A DNA stretch of 64,000 nucleotides, taken from NCBI RefSeq assembly GCF_014876185.1, contig NZ_JADALJ010000001.1, positions 2,399,501 through 2,463,500 on the forward strand, given 5' to 3'. The position numbers and the translations under genes are program-made. Each line of letters starts with the position of its first letter. Within the stretch, counting starts at the first letter, position 1. This stretch comes from Rufibacter sp. LB8 (lineage in GTDB: Bacteria; Bacteroidota; Bacteroidia; Cytophagales; Hymenobacteraceae). Under the pieces are notes generated by a model, which was not told where the DNA came from, made no database searches, and worked only from the letters and a program-made list of their open reading frames with translations. This document shows positions 33,435-41,641 of this stretch, piece after piece.

Positions 33435-33467
33435 CGCTTGGTAGGCGGCTTCTTTTACTTGTTTACA

Positions 33468-33509
33468 TTCCGTTTTCGGCTTCATTTCTGAAAACGAGCC
33501 CAAAAACGC
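33468..33509. repeat. P element upstream of pruA
   Basis: ATTCCGTTTTCGGCTTCATTT and GAAAACGAGCCCAAAAACG. Confidence 0.88.
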
Positions 33510-33540
33510 ATTCTAGATTTTTGCCTTGGTGTAATCGCTG

Positions 33541-33745
33541 TTCGGGATGTATTAATCTTTTGCTATTCTGCTGTTTGGGATGTATTAATCTTTTGTTACT
33601 CTGCTGTTCGGGATTTCTAATCCCGAACCACGCTGTCGGGGATTTCCTAATCCCCGTTGCTGGTCTATTGGGAAATCACATGCACGGGGATTGATAAATC
33701 CCCGACAGAAAACTTCCGGATTGATAAATCCGGAAGAGCGAGGCG
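33541..33745. repeat. Family G repeat cluster (CGGGGATTTGTAATCCCC type)
   Basis: Several short inverted units stand in a row: TTCGGGATTTCTAATCCCGAA, GTCGGGGATTTCCTAATCCC, CACGGGGATTGATAAATCCCC and TTCCGGATTGATAAATCCGGAA, preceded by two GGGATGTATTAATCTTTTG units. The same assembly, in similar order, is at 54779-54915. Confidence 0.8.
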
Positions 33746-33773
33746 GTGGCGGGGTATGCAAGCCATTTGGGAT

Positions 33774-34319
33774 TTACATATTTGTAAGCCGCATGGAGTC
33801 AAAGAATTTCTTCATGTTGACAGGGCCATCTTTAGAAGTAACCGCAGTTAGGGGCATATATTCTACCTGGTACACCCAGCCTTCCACAAAAAGCACTCTT
33901 TTGGTTCTGATTAATTTTCTCTTCCCACCTGGGTGCAACGCAGAGAAAGCATATTGCAAGCCTTTGTAGTTGTCCACCTCAAACGTGGAAGAATCTACCA
34001 TCGTGCCTTTAAAATCCCTTAAACTGGAATTCAACATGCTCAGATAATAGGTATAAGGCTCTGTGATGGGCCTTAAATGCGGCTGTTTGTTATAATGAAT
34101 AGCTGCAACTATATAAGCGGCATCTGGTAAAATAGAGTTGTACAGCAGAGAGCCATACCCACTTTTATGCACAGGCACTATAGGGAATTCCACAGACAAT
34201 CTTTGGTCAATCTGCTGTCTTTTCCAGTCATTAGCAAGGGGCGTAGATGCCAAAAGTGGTATGAGGCAGGTAATGATTAGCAACAGGAAAGTTCTTTTTG
34301 CTGAAAGGAGGTGCTTCAT
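33774..34319 (-). CDS. Exported protein of unknown function
   Basis: The 181-aa product has a signal peptide (about 10-29, ending near STPLAND). The mature part reads like an alpha/beta protein of the PsbP/DUF1795 style: RLSVEFPIVPVHKSGYGSLL, AYIVAAIHYNKQPHLRPITE, a central helix, then RTKRVLFVEGWVYQVEYMPL and the closing VNMKKFFDSMRL, but I cannot name the family. It is followed downstream by family G repeats and has no visible operon partner. Confidence 0.75.
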   Translation of the reverse strand: MKHLLSAKRTFLLLIITCLIPLLASTPLANDWKRQQIDQRLSVEFPIVPVHKSGYGSLLYNSILPDAAYIVAAIHYNKQPHLRPITEPYTYYLSMLNSSLRDFKGTMVDSSTFEVDNYKGLQYAFSALHPGGKRKLIRTKRVLFVEGWVYQVEYMPLTAVTSKDGPVNMKKFFDSMRLTNM

Positions 34320-34460
34320 GTGTTGGGGATTATTACCCTAAATATAAGGTTTCCAATAGTTAAACCTGCCATTTCATCCATTTCTACTTGTCCTAGCCTT
34401 TACAAATTCCTTTATTTCTGCTATTCAGGGTTTAATAATTGGTATAGCAATATTATGCAT

Positions 34461-34503
34461 TCCCGTTTTTGGCCTCGTTTCCAGAAATGAGCCCCAAAAC
34501 GGA
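34461..34503. repeat. P element
   Basis: TTCCCGTTTTTGGCCTCGTTT and CCAGAAATGAGCCCCAAAACG, just downstream of the metallophosphoesterase stop codon. Confidence 0.9.
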
Positions 34504-34517
34504 AAAACCTCCTGGCC

Positions 34518-35360
34518 TTACTGCACTTCGAAAATAAAGAATGGCAAGGCCAGCCCGGCTTTCTGCAAAATGGGTTTGGCCACGTTATAGACTTTTACGC
34601 CTTCTGAGGTTTCGCCTTCCAGGGTGCCCACGTGCGCGTGCCCGTGAAAGCAGGCCACCACGTTCTGCCGGTTCAAGGGCTCTGCCAGGCGCGAACAACC
34701 CAGGAACGGATGAATGGCGTCTGGTTCTCCCTCAACAGTAGCCCTGATGGGCGCGTAGTGCATGATGGCAATTTTCTGCACGCCGGGGTGCTCCGCGTCT
34801 AAGCGTGACAAGGCGCTTTCCAGCTTGAGGGCTTCGTCTACGGCGGTCTGCACGAAGGCTTTGTTTTCGGCCTCTCCGAACATGGAGAGCATGTATTGGT
34901 CAAACCCGCCTCCGTAGCCTTTCACGCCCGCAAAACCCACGTTGCCAATCACCAGGCTGTCGCCGTCCAGGAAATGCACGCGGTCACTGATGAGGGCTTT
35001 TCTGATGGCTTGATGCTCGTTTTTGTCATGGTCATGGTTGCCCAGCACGCAGATAATGGGAATGGCGCAGGCTTTCATTTCTTCGCAGAGCACCTCGGCC
35101 TCCACGGCGTAGCCATGATCCGTTAAATCGCCACAGAGCAGCAAAACGTCTGCCTGTTCAGAGGCCAACCTGAAGAATTCCACCCACTTGCCTTTGTCGG
35201 TTTCGCGCACGTGAATATCGCCCACGGCGGCAATCCGGAACGGGCGGGTTGGTTCCTGCACGGGGGCTGGTTGCTCTACCAATTGCTGCTGTTGCGTGGC
35301 CACCGGTTGCAGCGCGGCGGCCGGCTGCGGTGTGGCAAAGGGTTGTGGTTGTTGCTCCAT
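34518..35360 (-). CDS. Cytoplasmic calcineurin-like metallophosphoesterase
   Basis: I start at the ATG of MEQQPQPFATPQ (35360). The open frame continues upstream through the intergenic gap and into the neighbouring gene's coding region, which is unlikely. The 280-aa protein has a Gln/Pro-rich N-terminal tail (1-40) and metal motifs GDIH (47-50), GD (77-78), GNHD (107-110), a later MHYAP and GHAH. No signal peptide. It lies 83 bp downstream of a nucleotidyltransferase-like gene in the same direction, so both may form an operon. Substrate unknown. Confidence 0.88.
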   Translation of the reverse strand: MEQQPQPFATPQPAAALQPVATQQQQLVEQPAPVQEPTRPFRIAAVGDIHVRETDKGKWVEFFRLASEQADVLLLCGDLTDHGYAVEAEVLCEEMKACAIPIICVLGNHDHDKNEHQAIRKALISDRVHFLDGDSLVIGNVGFAGVKGYGGGFDQYMLSMFGEAENKAFVQTAVDEALKLESALSRLDAEHPGVQKIAIMHYAPIRATVEGEPDAIHPFLGCSRLAEPLNRQNVVACFHGHAHVGTLEGETSEGVKVYNVAKPILQKAGLALPFFIFEVQ

Positions 35361-35443
35361 CTTTAAATTGTTGATTGTTGGTGGTTGATTGTTGTACGTT
35401 TCATTGTGGCTGGAACAAACAACTAAAAACAGACAACTAGCAA

Positions 35444-36184
35444 CTAAATAGTCATAATGGTCATGGCCTTGAAGCCCCATTCTGTGACGGCCGGCGCGTA
35501 TTGCGTCTGGTCTATGAGCAGACCACGGCAAACGCGCTCCGTAGGCGGCGGCATGTCAAACTGTTCTTTGGCACGAAGCAGGAGTTCGTCAAACAACCAA
35601 CGTGGAATGATGTCCCGCTCACTTGGGTACACAAACTGAAACGACAGCAGTTGCGCCAGCACCAGTTGCCAGTGCTGCTCCAGGGTCTGCAAGATGCGTT
35701 CCCAGTCCATGAGGTGGCCGTGGCGCAAGATGAGGTGGTTTAGGTCTGAGCCGTCATAGCGCTCGCGGTTCTGTACGTAGATCTTGCACCGGAACAGATC
35801 TTCGGCAGAGATGTACTTGACTGGCACGCCGAACTCGGTGCCCTCGGGAGCTTTCCGGAACCAGCCGTCGTTCACGGGCGTGTTGTTGCCGGGGTTGTTG
35901 AAGATGAAGTCCACGTACTTGCCGTCTTTGAACGCCTTGGCCAGCCAACGCGCATCTACCAGTTCGGTCTTAAATCCTTCATCAGCGAACAATTTCAACA
36001 ATCTGGGGCAGTCGCCGGCTTTGCAGAATACGTCCATGTCTTTCATGTCGCGCTGCATGCCGGTGTACTGGCGCAGGGCAAAGCCGCCGCCCATTAAAAA
36101 GGGCAGACCGCTTTCATGCAGCATGGCTAAAGCCTGCGGGTAAAACTCTTTGGCCACTTCGGGGGCCATATCATCTAGTTCCAT
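35444..36184 (-). CDS. Nucleotidyltransferase-fold protein
   Basis: Start is the ATG of MELDDMAPEVAKEF (36184); an open extension of 34 codons upstream has no support. The 246-aa protein has the minimal nucleotidyltransferase signature: FLMGGGFALRQY (GG motif, about 29-40) followed by RDMKDMDVF with Asp49 and Asp51, and a third acidic position in KYVDFIF. The pattern is close to AbiEii/MenT-like and aminoglycoside-type nucleotidyltransferase families. It is paired with the downstream phosphoesterase, so a nucleotide-transfer and phosphate-removal pair is conceivable; no antitoxin is visible. Confidence 0.75.
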   Translation of the reverse strand: MELDDMAPEVAKEFYPQALAMLHESGLPFLMGGGFALRQYTGMQRDMKDMDVFCKAGDCPRLLKLFADEGFKTELVDARWLAKAFKDGKYVDFIFNNPGNNTPVNDGWFRKAPEGTEFGVPVKYISAEDLFRCKIYVQNRERYDGSDLNHLILRHGHLMDWERILQTLEQHWQLVLAQLLSFQFVYPSERDIIPRWLFDELLLRAKEQFDMPPPTERVCRGLLIDQTQYAPAVTEWGFKAMTIMTI

Positions 36185-36362
36185 GGTAAACCTGGTATGA
36201 GAAATTGAAAGAAAGACTGCCGCTGTCACGGTAGGCCCTGCCTTGTGAGCCAAGGGAAACACGTCACGCGTTCTGGGCCAAGGCACGGCAGGTATAGCAT
36301 TTACTGAATCCTTGGAAAAATGTTATCTGCAAACTGCCATGTCGCCCAGAAAAAAGCACTTC

Positions 36363-36407
36363 TTCCCGTTTTTGGCCCCGTTTCTGGAAATGAGCCCGAA
36401 AACGGAA
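36363..36407. repeat. P element
   Basis: TTCCCGTTTTTGGCCCCGTTT and CTGGAAATGAGCCCGAAAACG, between divergent genes. Confidence 0.9.
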
Positions 36408-36490
36408 ATTCCCGCGGCTGCTGCGGTCAAAAAGGAAAAAGAGCGGTACCTTGCCGCTTTCTGCCCTTGCGGGCAATAATGTACCATGCC

Positions 36491-36895
36491 ATGAAGAACA
36501 AGAAACTGAAATACCTATTGCTAGCCGCCTTCGCCGTGCTGGTAGTCTGGTTTATGAAAGATGCGCTCACCCAGCCCGGCCCGCAGGACCTCCCCGGCCA
36601 GTTTGAGGAAGTGGCCCTCTATAGAAACGAGAACAACACCGGCCCTATCCAACGCATTTACGCCGCCACCGTCACTGATACGCTCTGGGACCAGATGCAG
36701 GCCTACGGCGATTTCATGCCCCACACCAAATACGGCACCACCAAGGTCTATTTCTTCTTGAAAGGCCAACCCGCGCCTACAGAAGTTTTCCCCGGCGAGC
36801 AGAATTTTGACCAGCAGTTCAACCAACACTGCCTGGCCGTGTATGAGAAAGACGCCATGGGCCAGACGCGCGTGGTGCAATGGCCGTTTAAGTAA
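36491..36895 (+). CDS. Small membrane-anchored protein of unknown function
   Basis: The likely start is the ATG at 36491 (MKNKKLKYLLLAAFAVLVVW); another ATG four codons upstream (36479) is possible. The upstream open part translates a P element. The 134-aa product has one N-terminal transmembrane anchor (about 8-24) and an extracytoplasmic domain with FEEVALYRNENNTGPIQRIY, KVYFFLKGQPAPTEVFPGEQ and a terminal VVQWPFK. Its N-terminus resembles that of the DUF1684 protein at 4353 (KRIKYVIFFGLLVIFGY versus KKLKYLLLAAFAVLVVW). Function unknown. Confidence 0.75.
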   Translation: MKNKKLKYLLLAAFAVLVVWFMKDALTQPGPQDLPGQFEEVALYRNENNTGPIQRIYAATVTDTLWDQMQAYGDFMPHTKYGTTKVYFFLKGQPAPTEVFPGEQNFDQQFNQHCLAVYEKDAMGQTRVVQWPFK

Positions 36896-36957
36896 ATGGT
36901 TATTGAAAGTGACAATACAACTCTTAAATTATAGTCAAAATCATATTTTAAAAGTTT

Positions 36958-38265
36958 ATGAAAAATTACTATCACTTTCTTGGGCTTGAAAGTAATGCCT
37001 CCCAAGAAGAGATAAAAAAAGCATACAGAAAATTGTCACTGAAATTCCATCCTGACAAAAATGGTGGAGATACTTTTTTTGAGGATAGATTCAAACAGAT
37101 TAATGAAGCATATGAGACGCTTTCTGACTCAGCTAAAAAGCTAAGTTATGACAGTAAATTGCGTGAGTATTTAAATAAATCTCAAGAACATCGTTTCACA
37201 GCTGAAGAGGTAAGGGATTTTGCTGAGAAGATAAAAAAAGAATACGAAGAAAAACTACGCCAAGAACGCGCTAAAAATACTGCTTCTGCTTTTAATAATC
37301 AGAATAATCATCAACAGAGTAAAAATTATCAGAAAACGTCTGGTTCACAACAGCCTAAGTCTTCACCTTCAATAAAAAACAATTACAATTCTTTTATATT
37401 ATTTACCCTTATAAGTTTATTTTTTATTATTATACTATTATTTTTTGCAAGGTCTAAAAATTATGATAATAAAACTGCTGAACTAGCAGCTGGAATTCAA
37501 TTATTTAATAATGAAAATTATTCTGAAAGTTATAAAATTCTGCGGAGCCTAGAAAATGATGAAGTTTTTACTCAGGAGGCTAGGTATTGTCTTGCCTATA
37601 TGCATGGAGTGGGACTAGGAGTACAAGAAAATGATTTATTAGCAAATAAAATGATGAATGAAATTTCGCAAGGAAAGGATACTCTTCAGGCTATCTTTGC
37701 TGATTACTATTTAGCAACACAATATTACCATGGCAAAAATGGTATAAATGAAGATAAAACCGAGGCTTTTAAAAGATTTTTGAAAGTAGCTAAGAAAGGT
37801 AATTCAACCGCCATGTTAGTTGTTGCTAAATTATATCATAATGGAGATGGAACAGGCAAAGATTTACAACAGGCCAAATATTGGTATCAGTCAGCCGCAA
37901 ATGGAGGGCTTCAGGTTGCAATAGACGCATTGAAGGGAAGTGACTTTAAAATTGCAACTAGAAAGTCAGATCATGAAAAGAAAAAGTCTAATCATGAAAA
38001 GAAACAATATAAATTATTGCAAGAAGAAGTTTATTCTGATGACCAATATGATTTTTCATTTTACCGATATTTAGAAGAAACTAGCACTGAAGTTTTAGAT
38101 GCCTGTATAATGTACAAAGAGTCAAATGGGAAAGATATAAATGTAATTGTACCAATTGGTGGGAAAGTAAGAATTCTGGATGTTAATACTGATAGTGAAT
38201 ATTTCTATACTGAATGGCAGGGCAATTATGGATATATATTATCAAATTACTTTATTAAGTTATAA
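36958..38265 (+). CDS. Membrane-bound J-domain protein with Sel1-like repeats and SH3-like tail
   Basis: The 435-aa protein begins with a J domain (1-65, [23 protein letters not shown] at 31-33), a charged Gln/Asn-rich linker, one transmembrane helix (about 146-164), Sel1/TPR-like helices (about 172-325, [14 protein letters not shown] and [20 protein letters not shown]), a duplicated [12 protein letters not shown] linker and an SH3-like domain (about 395-435, GGKVRILDV...[13 protein letters not shown]). The J domain would face the cytosol and recruit DnaK; the repeats and SH3 part would then be outside. Codon use is strongly AT-rich compared with both neighbours, suggesting recent acquisition. 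Confidence 0.85.
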   Translation: MKNYYHFLGLESNASQEEIKKAYRKLSLKFHPDKNGGDTFFEDRFKQINEAYETLSDSAKKLSYDSKLREYLNKSQEHRFTAEEVRDFAEKIKKEYEEKLRQERAKNTASAFNNQNNHQQSKNYQKTSGSQQPKSSPSIKNNYNSFILFTLISLFFIIILLFFARSKNYDNKTAELAAGIQLFNNENYSESYKILRSLENDEVFTQEARYCLAYMHGVGLGVQENDLLANKMMNEISQGKDTLQAIFADYYLATQYYHGKNGINEDKTEAFKRFLKVAKKGNSTAMLVVAKLYHNGDGTGKDLQQAKYWYQSAANGGLQVAIDALKGSDFKIATRKSDHEKKKSNHEKKQYKLLQEEVYSDDQYDFSFYRYLEETSTEVLDACIMYKESNGKDINVIVPIGGKVRILDVNTDSEYFYTEWQGNYGYILSNYFIKL

Positions 38266-38512
38266 AGCGTCCGCTAGCAAGAATCTGCGACTCGTGTTTA
38301 CACACGTTCCTATACAAACTTTCAGAAGTTAAACTTTCAGAAAAAGGAATCCATATGTGTGCCGACACATACTGCAGACTTTCGCCTGCAAAAGAGTACA
38401 TTAATGATTTGATATAATCTTGTATTTAAAGCAATGTGTTGTTGGATAAGTTACGACTAGTTCCCATGGGTTATATTGTGAATCATTTCTCTTGCCTTGG
38501 TTTTCTTGATTT
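38266..38512. other. Intergenic region without a recognisable gene
   Basis: It contains small hairpins (TATGTGTGCCGACACATA at 38355-38372 and TGCAGACTTTCGCCTGCA next to it) but no U-tract terminator. No coding potential seen. Confidence 0.5.
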
Positions 38513-38550
38513 CGTTTTGGGGCTCATTTTCAGAAACGGGCCTTAAAACG
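38513..38550. repeat. P element upstream of dnaX
   Basis: CGTTTTGGGGCTCATTTTC and AGAAACGGGCCTTAAAACG. Confidence 0.85.
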
Positions 38551-38600
38551 CCTTTCTCCTTGCACTTAACCAAGAACCTGCACGCCGTGTCTTTTTTCCG

Positions 38601-38632
38601 TTGCGCAAACAAACCAGAATAGAGTAACTTTG
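38601..38632 (+). promoter_or_regulatory. Promoter of dnaX (TTG-N21-TAACTTTG)
   Basis: TTG (38601-38603) and a perfect -7 element TAACTTTG (38625-38632) are 21 bp apart. The start point would fall at about 38637-38640, i.e. on or next to the ATG at 38640, so the mRNA is predicted to be leaderless or nearly so. Confidence 0.6.
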
Positions 38633-38639
38633 TAGAGCG

Positions 38640-40589
38640 ATGGAGAATTTTGTTGTTTCGGCCCGGAAATACCGCCCTACCACCTTTGACAGCGTGGTGG
38701 GACAGCACCACATTACCACTACCCTCAAAAACGCGATTAGCAGCAACCATTTGGCCCAGGCCTTCCTGTTCTGCGGCCCGCGGGGCGTGGGCAAGACCAC
38801 CTGCGCGCGTATTCTGGCCAAGACCATCAACTGCCAGAACATTACTCCAGAAACTGAGGCCTGTGACGTGTGCGACTCCTGCAAGAGCTTCAACAACAAC
38901 AGCTCGTTCAACGTGCATGAGCTGGATGCGGCCTCCAACAACTCGGTAGAAGACATCCGGAACCTGGTGGAGCAGGTGCGCTACGCCCCCCAGACGGGCA
39001 AGTACAAAATCTACATCATAGATGAGGTGCACATGCTCTCCAACTCGGCGTTCAACGCGTTTCTGAAAACCCTGGAAGAGCCGCCCGCTTACGCCATTTT
39101 CATTCTGGCCACCACCGAGCGCCACAAGATCATCCCCACCATATTATCCCGTTGCCAGATCTTTGATTTTAACCGAATCAGGATTGAAGACATGGTGCAG
39201 CACCTGGGCCGCATTGCCGCCAAAGAGGAAATCACCGCCGAGGACGACGCCCTGCACCTGATCTCCCAGAAAGCCGATGGTGCCCTGCGTGATGCCCTGT
39301 CTATTTTTGACCAGATGGTGACGTTCTCGGGCAACCACCTCACCTACAAGGCCACCGTGCAGAACCTGCACATTCTGGACTATGACTATTATTTCCGGCT
39401 CACTGATTTTTTGCTTACCCAGAACCTGAGCGGCGCGCTGTTGCTGTATGATGAAATCCTGAAAAACGGATTTGACTCGCATAATTTCGTCTTGGGCATC
39501 GGTGACCATTTCCGGAGTTTGCTGGTGTGCAAAGACACCGTGACGGTAGCTTTGCTGCAAGTATCTGAGAACATCAAGAGTCAGTACGCCAAACAGGCCC
39601 AGGAAGCCAGTTTGAGTTTCCTGCTCTCGGGGTTGAACCTGGTGGGAAGCTGTGACCAGAACTTCAAGGCGGCCAAAAACCAACGGCTGCACGTGGAACT
39701 GCTGCTCATGAAGCTGGCGCATTTGCCCCACGCCCTGCAACTGGCCTCAGACGTCTCTCTCACCGGGGACGTCAAAAAAAAAACTAATGGAAGTTCCGGC
39801 GTAGCAGCCCCCGCAGCGCCATCCGCTGTTTCTTCGGCGCCGCCGCAACCAGCACCGCAAGCTAGTTCAGCTCCAAATCTAGGCACGGCACCTACCAAGG
39901 AAGCGCCAGTTTTAGCTTCATTTGCGGAACAGAGCCCGGAAACGCACCACAACACCGCGCCCGCTGACATGGACGCCGGCGAAGACCCCATTTTCTCTGA
40001 CGAATATCCCGAAGAAGCGCCTTCGTTAGTCCCTTCTGAAGAACCGAAACCAGCCCCGGCCATGCTGGCGCCGTCACGGCCTATTTCTTCGCCGCTGGCG
40101 GGAAAGAAAGCCTCTAAGCTGCCCAGCTTCAAGAACCTGGAGGAGAAAGTAGCGGCATCGGCGGCCCCGGCGGTGGAAGTGCTGGAAGAGGAAACCGAAG
40201 ACTACGTGCCCGGCTCCCTCCCGCCCATCAACGCTGAGAAACTGGAACGCCTCTGGAAGCTCTACGTAGACCGCATCAAGAACACAGACCGCACCCTGGA
40301 ATACACCATCCTGAACCGCGAATGGCATTTTGACGCCGAGAAAGCCGAGATTCAGCTCAACGTGGAGAATGATGTGCAGGTAGCCGAGTTCAACAGCTTC
40401 AAACCAGAGTTCATGGCGTATCTGCGCCAGGGCCTGAACCACAACCGCCTGCAGGTGCGCATTGACGTGGTGCAGCAGGAAAACGGCCGAAAGCTCTACA
40501 CCACCCAAGACAAGTACAATTACCTGGCGGAACAATACCCCGTGCTCAAAGACCTGAAAACCCGCCTGGGGCTAGATACAGATTTTTAA
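38640..40589 (+). CDS. dnaX: DNA polymerase III subunit tau (and gamma by frameshift)
   Basis: The 649-aa protein is the clamp-loader ATPase. Visible are the P-loop GPRGVGKT (46-53), the zinc-binding cysteines around EACDVCDSCKSF (75, 78, 81, with Cys65), Walker B IIDEVH and sensor ILSRC. Domains I-III end near residue 365; then comes a Pro/Ala-rich linker (380-510) and the tau-specific C-terminal part that contacts DnaB and polymerase in other bacteria. A run of ten A at 39774-39783 lies exactly at the domain III/linker border, where a -1 shift gives an immediate stop and a 382-aa gamma-like product. Confidence 0.96.
   Translation: MENFVVSARKYRPTTFDSVVGQHHITTTLKNAISSNHLAQAFLFCGPRGVGKTTCARILAKTINCQNITPETEACDVCDSCKSFNNNSSFNVHELDAASNNSVEDIRNLVEQVRYAPQTGKYKIYIIDEVHMLSNSAFNAFLKTLEEPPAYAIFILATTERHKIIPTILSRCQIFDFNRIRIEDMVQHLGRIAAKEEITAEDDALHLISQKADGALRDALSIFDQMVTFSGNHLTYKATVQNLHILDYDYYFRLTDFLLTQNLSGALLLYDEILKNGFDSHNFVLGIGDHFRSLLVCKDTVTVALLQVSENIKSQYAKQAQEASLSFLLSGLNLVGSCDQNFKAAKNQRLHVELLLMKLAHLPHALQLASDVSLTGDVKKKTNGSSGVAAPAAPSAVSSAPPQPAPQASSAPNLGTAPTKEAPVLASFAEQSPETHHNTAPADMDAGEDPIFSDEYPEEAPSLVPSEEPKPAPAMLAPSRPISSPLAGKKASKLPSFKNLEEKVAASAAPAVEVLEEETEDYVPGSLPPINAEKLERLWKLYVDRIKNTDRTLEYTILNREWHFDAEKAEIQLNVENDVQVAEFNSFKPEFMAYLRQGLNHNRLQVRIDVVQQENGRKLYTTQDKYNYLAEQYPVLKDLKTRLGLDTDF
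39774..39787 (+). promoter_or_regulatory. Candidate programmed frameshift/slippage site in dnaX
   Basis: In frame the bases read GTC AAA AAA AAA ACT AAT. A -1 ribosomal shift, or transcriptional insertion of one A, gives AAA AAA AAA AAC TAA, stopping at 39785-39787. The position after codon 378 and the A-run resemble the Thermus and Escherichia dnaX sites. Confidence 0.6.
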
Positions 40590-40724
40590 TTGCTGTACAG
40601 CCGCCGCAGAAAAGTTGTAACATTTACGCAGGCCGTCCATAGAAACCACCCACTTTGTCCTCTTGGAAAAATCTAGTGAGCAAGCCATGAAAACGTTTGG
40701 CAAAAGTCTGTCTAGTTTGCTAGC

Positions 40725-40746
40725 GAGATCCTTTCAGGATGACAAA
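40725..40746 (+). repeat. Family D single arm
   Basis: AGATCCTTTCAGGATGACAAA, identical to the right arm of the inverted pair at 31574. Confidence 0.8.
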
Positions 40747-40840
40747 GGAGGAGAAATAGTTACATTGCCAGTTTTGCCTTCTAAATAACCTCTGCTAGCG
40801 GTTCGCGTTACTTCAGTCATCGTCTATTACCAAAAAAACC

Positions 40841-41356
40841 ATGCCCCACGTGTTTGACCGTAAAACCGATTCTTTTTTTGGGAGCATCAGCTTTCTGGGG
40901 TATTTGCTGGTACCAGCAGGTATTATACTAGGCGGTTCAGTGTTTTGGTCTGCCGCTGACAAAGTGCAGATGCTGAGCGTGGGTGCGTTGTTGTTTTTGT
41001 TGGGCGTGTTGTTCCAGAGCACGCACCACGGTTTCCAACTAGATTTTAAGAAACAGCGCGTGCGCGAATACCTGAGCATGTTTTGGTTCAAGACCGGCAA
41101 GTGGGCGCCGCTGCCGGCTTTCCGGCGCGTGGTGCTCAGCTCCAACCTCGGCCCCGGCCCAAATGACCACGGCCATGTGCATGATGGGGAAGAACCCAAG
41201 CCACTCATTTCCTGGTTCACCATTTCGCTGTACTCGCAGGCAGAAGCTCCGGACTATGAGCTCCGCACCGATAACAAAGCCGATGCCCATAAAACGCTCC
41301 AGTTGTTAGCCAAACAACTCAACATTCCCGCCGAGGACACCACCCGACCGTTGTAG
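40841..41356 (+). CDS. Two-helix membrane protein of unknown function
   Basis: The 171-aa product has two transmembrane helices (about 17-36 and 45-62) followed by a cytoplasmic-looking domain (FQLDFKKQRVREYLSMFWFK, PAFRRVVLSSNLG, ISWFTISLYSQAEAPDYELR, AHKTLQLLAKQLNIP). The strand order resembles membrane proteins whose soluble part senses or scaffolds, but I cannot assign a family. A His/Asp-rich stretch (NDHGHVHDGEE) in the middle might bind metal. Single gene. Confidence 0.8.
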   Translation: MPHVFDRKTDSFFGSISFLGYLLVPAGIILGGSVFWSAADKVQMLSVGALLFLLGVLFQSTHHGFQLDFKKQRVREYLSMFWFKTGKWAPLPAFRRVVLSSNLGPGPNDHGHVHDGEEPKPLISWFTISLYSQAEAPDYELRTDNKADAHKTLQLLAKQLNIPAEDTTRPL

Positions 41357-41360
41357 TCAT

Positions 41361-41405
41361 TTTCCGTTTTTGGCCTCGTTTCTGAAAATGAGCCCGAAAA
41401 CGGAA
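41361..41405. repeat. P element
   Basis: TTTTCCGTTTTTGGCCTCG and TGAAAATGAGCCCGAAAACG, immediately followed by a family L hairpin. Confidence 0.9.
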
Positions 41406-41407
41406 GG

Positions 41408-41443
41408 ACCTCACCCCCGGCCCCTCTCCCACAGAGAGGGGAG
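41408..41443. repeat. Family L hairpin
   Basis: CCTCACCCCCGGCCCCTCTC then CCACAGAGAGGGGAG, the reverse orientation of the copy at 5076. Confidence 0.8.
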
Positions 41444-41459
41444 AAATCTGGTATGCGTG

Positions 41460-41488
41460 GTAGAGACAAGGCAGTGCCTTGTCTCTAC
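41460..41488. repeat. Family T hairpin
   Basis: GTAGAGACAAGGCAGTGCCT then TGTCTCTAC. Confidence 0.85.
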
Positions 41489-41543
41489 GTTTCGATTTAA
41501 CTACCGCAAGTGTAGGCCGTTTGCGCACCTTGAGGCAGGGAAA

Positions 41544-41580
41544 CTCCCTCACCCTAACCCTCTCCCAGTGGGAGAGGGAA
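41544..41580. repeat. Family L hairpin
   Basis: CTCCCTCACCCTAACCCTCT then CCCAGTGGGAGAGGG. Confidence 0.8.
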
Positions 41581-41614
41581 TTGCGGCACAAAACCGCCAG
41601 AATCCTTATCTTTG
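41581..41614 (+). promoter_or_regulatory. Promoter of the M16 peptidase gene (TTG-N23-TATCTTTG)
   Basis: The perfect -7 element TATCTTTG (41607-41614) has a TTG 23 bp upstream at 41581. Start point near 41621. An upstream TTG codon at 41612 lies inside the -7 box, which rules it out as translation start in favour of GTG 41642. Confidence 0.6.
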
Positions 41615-41641
41615 GTTATCAGACCTAACACAAACCTTCCC

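Noticed and set aside
34138..34341. Plus-strand 67-codon frame opposite the 33774 gene
   Set aside because: Antisense to a gene with a good signal peptide and no independent evidence.
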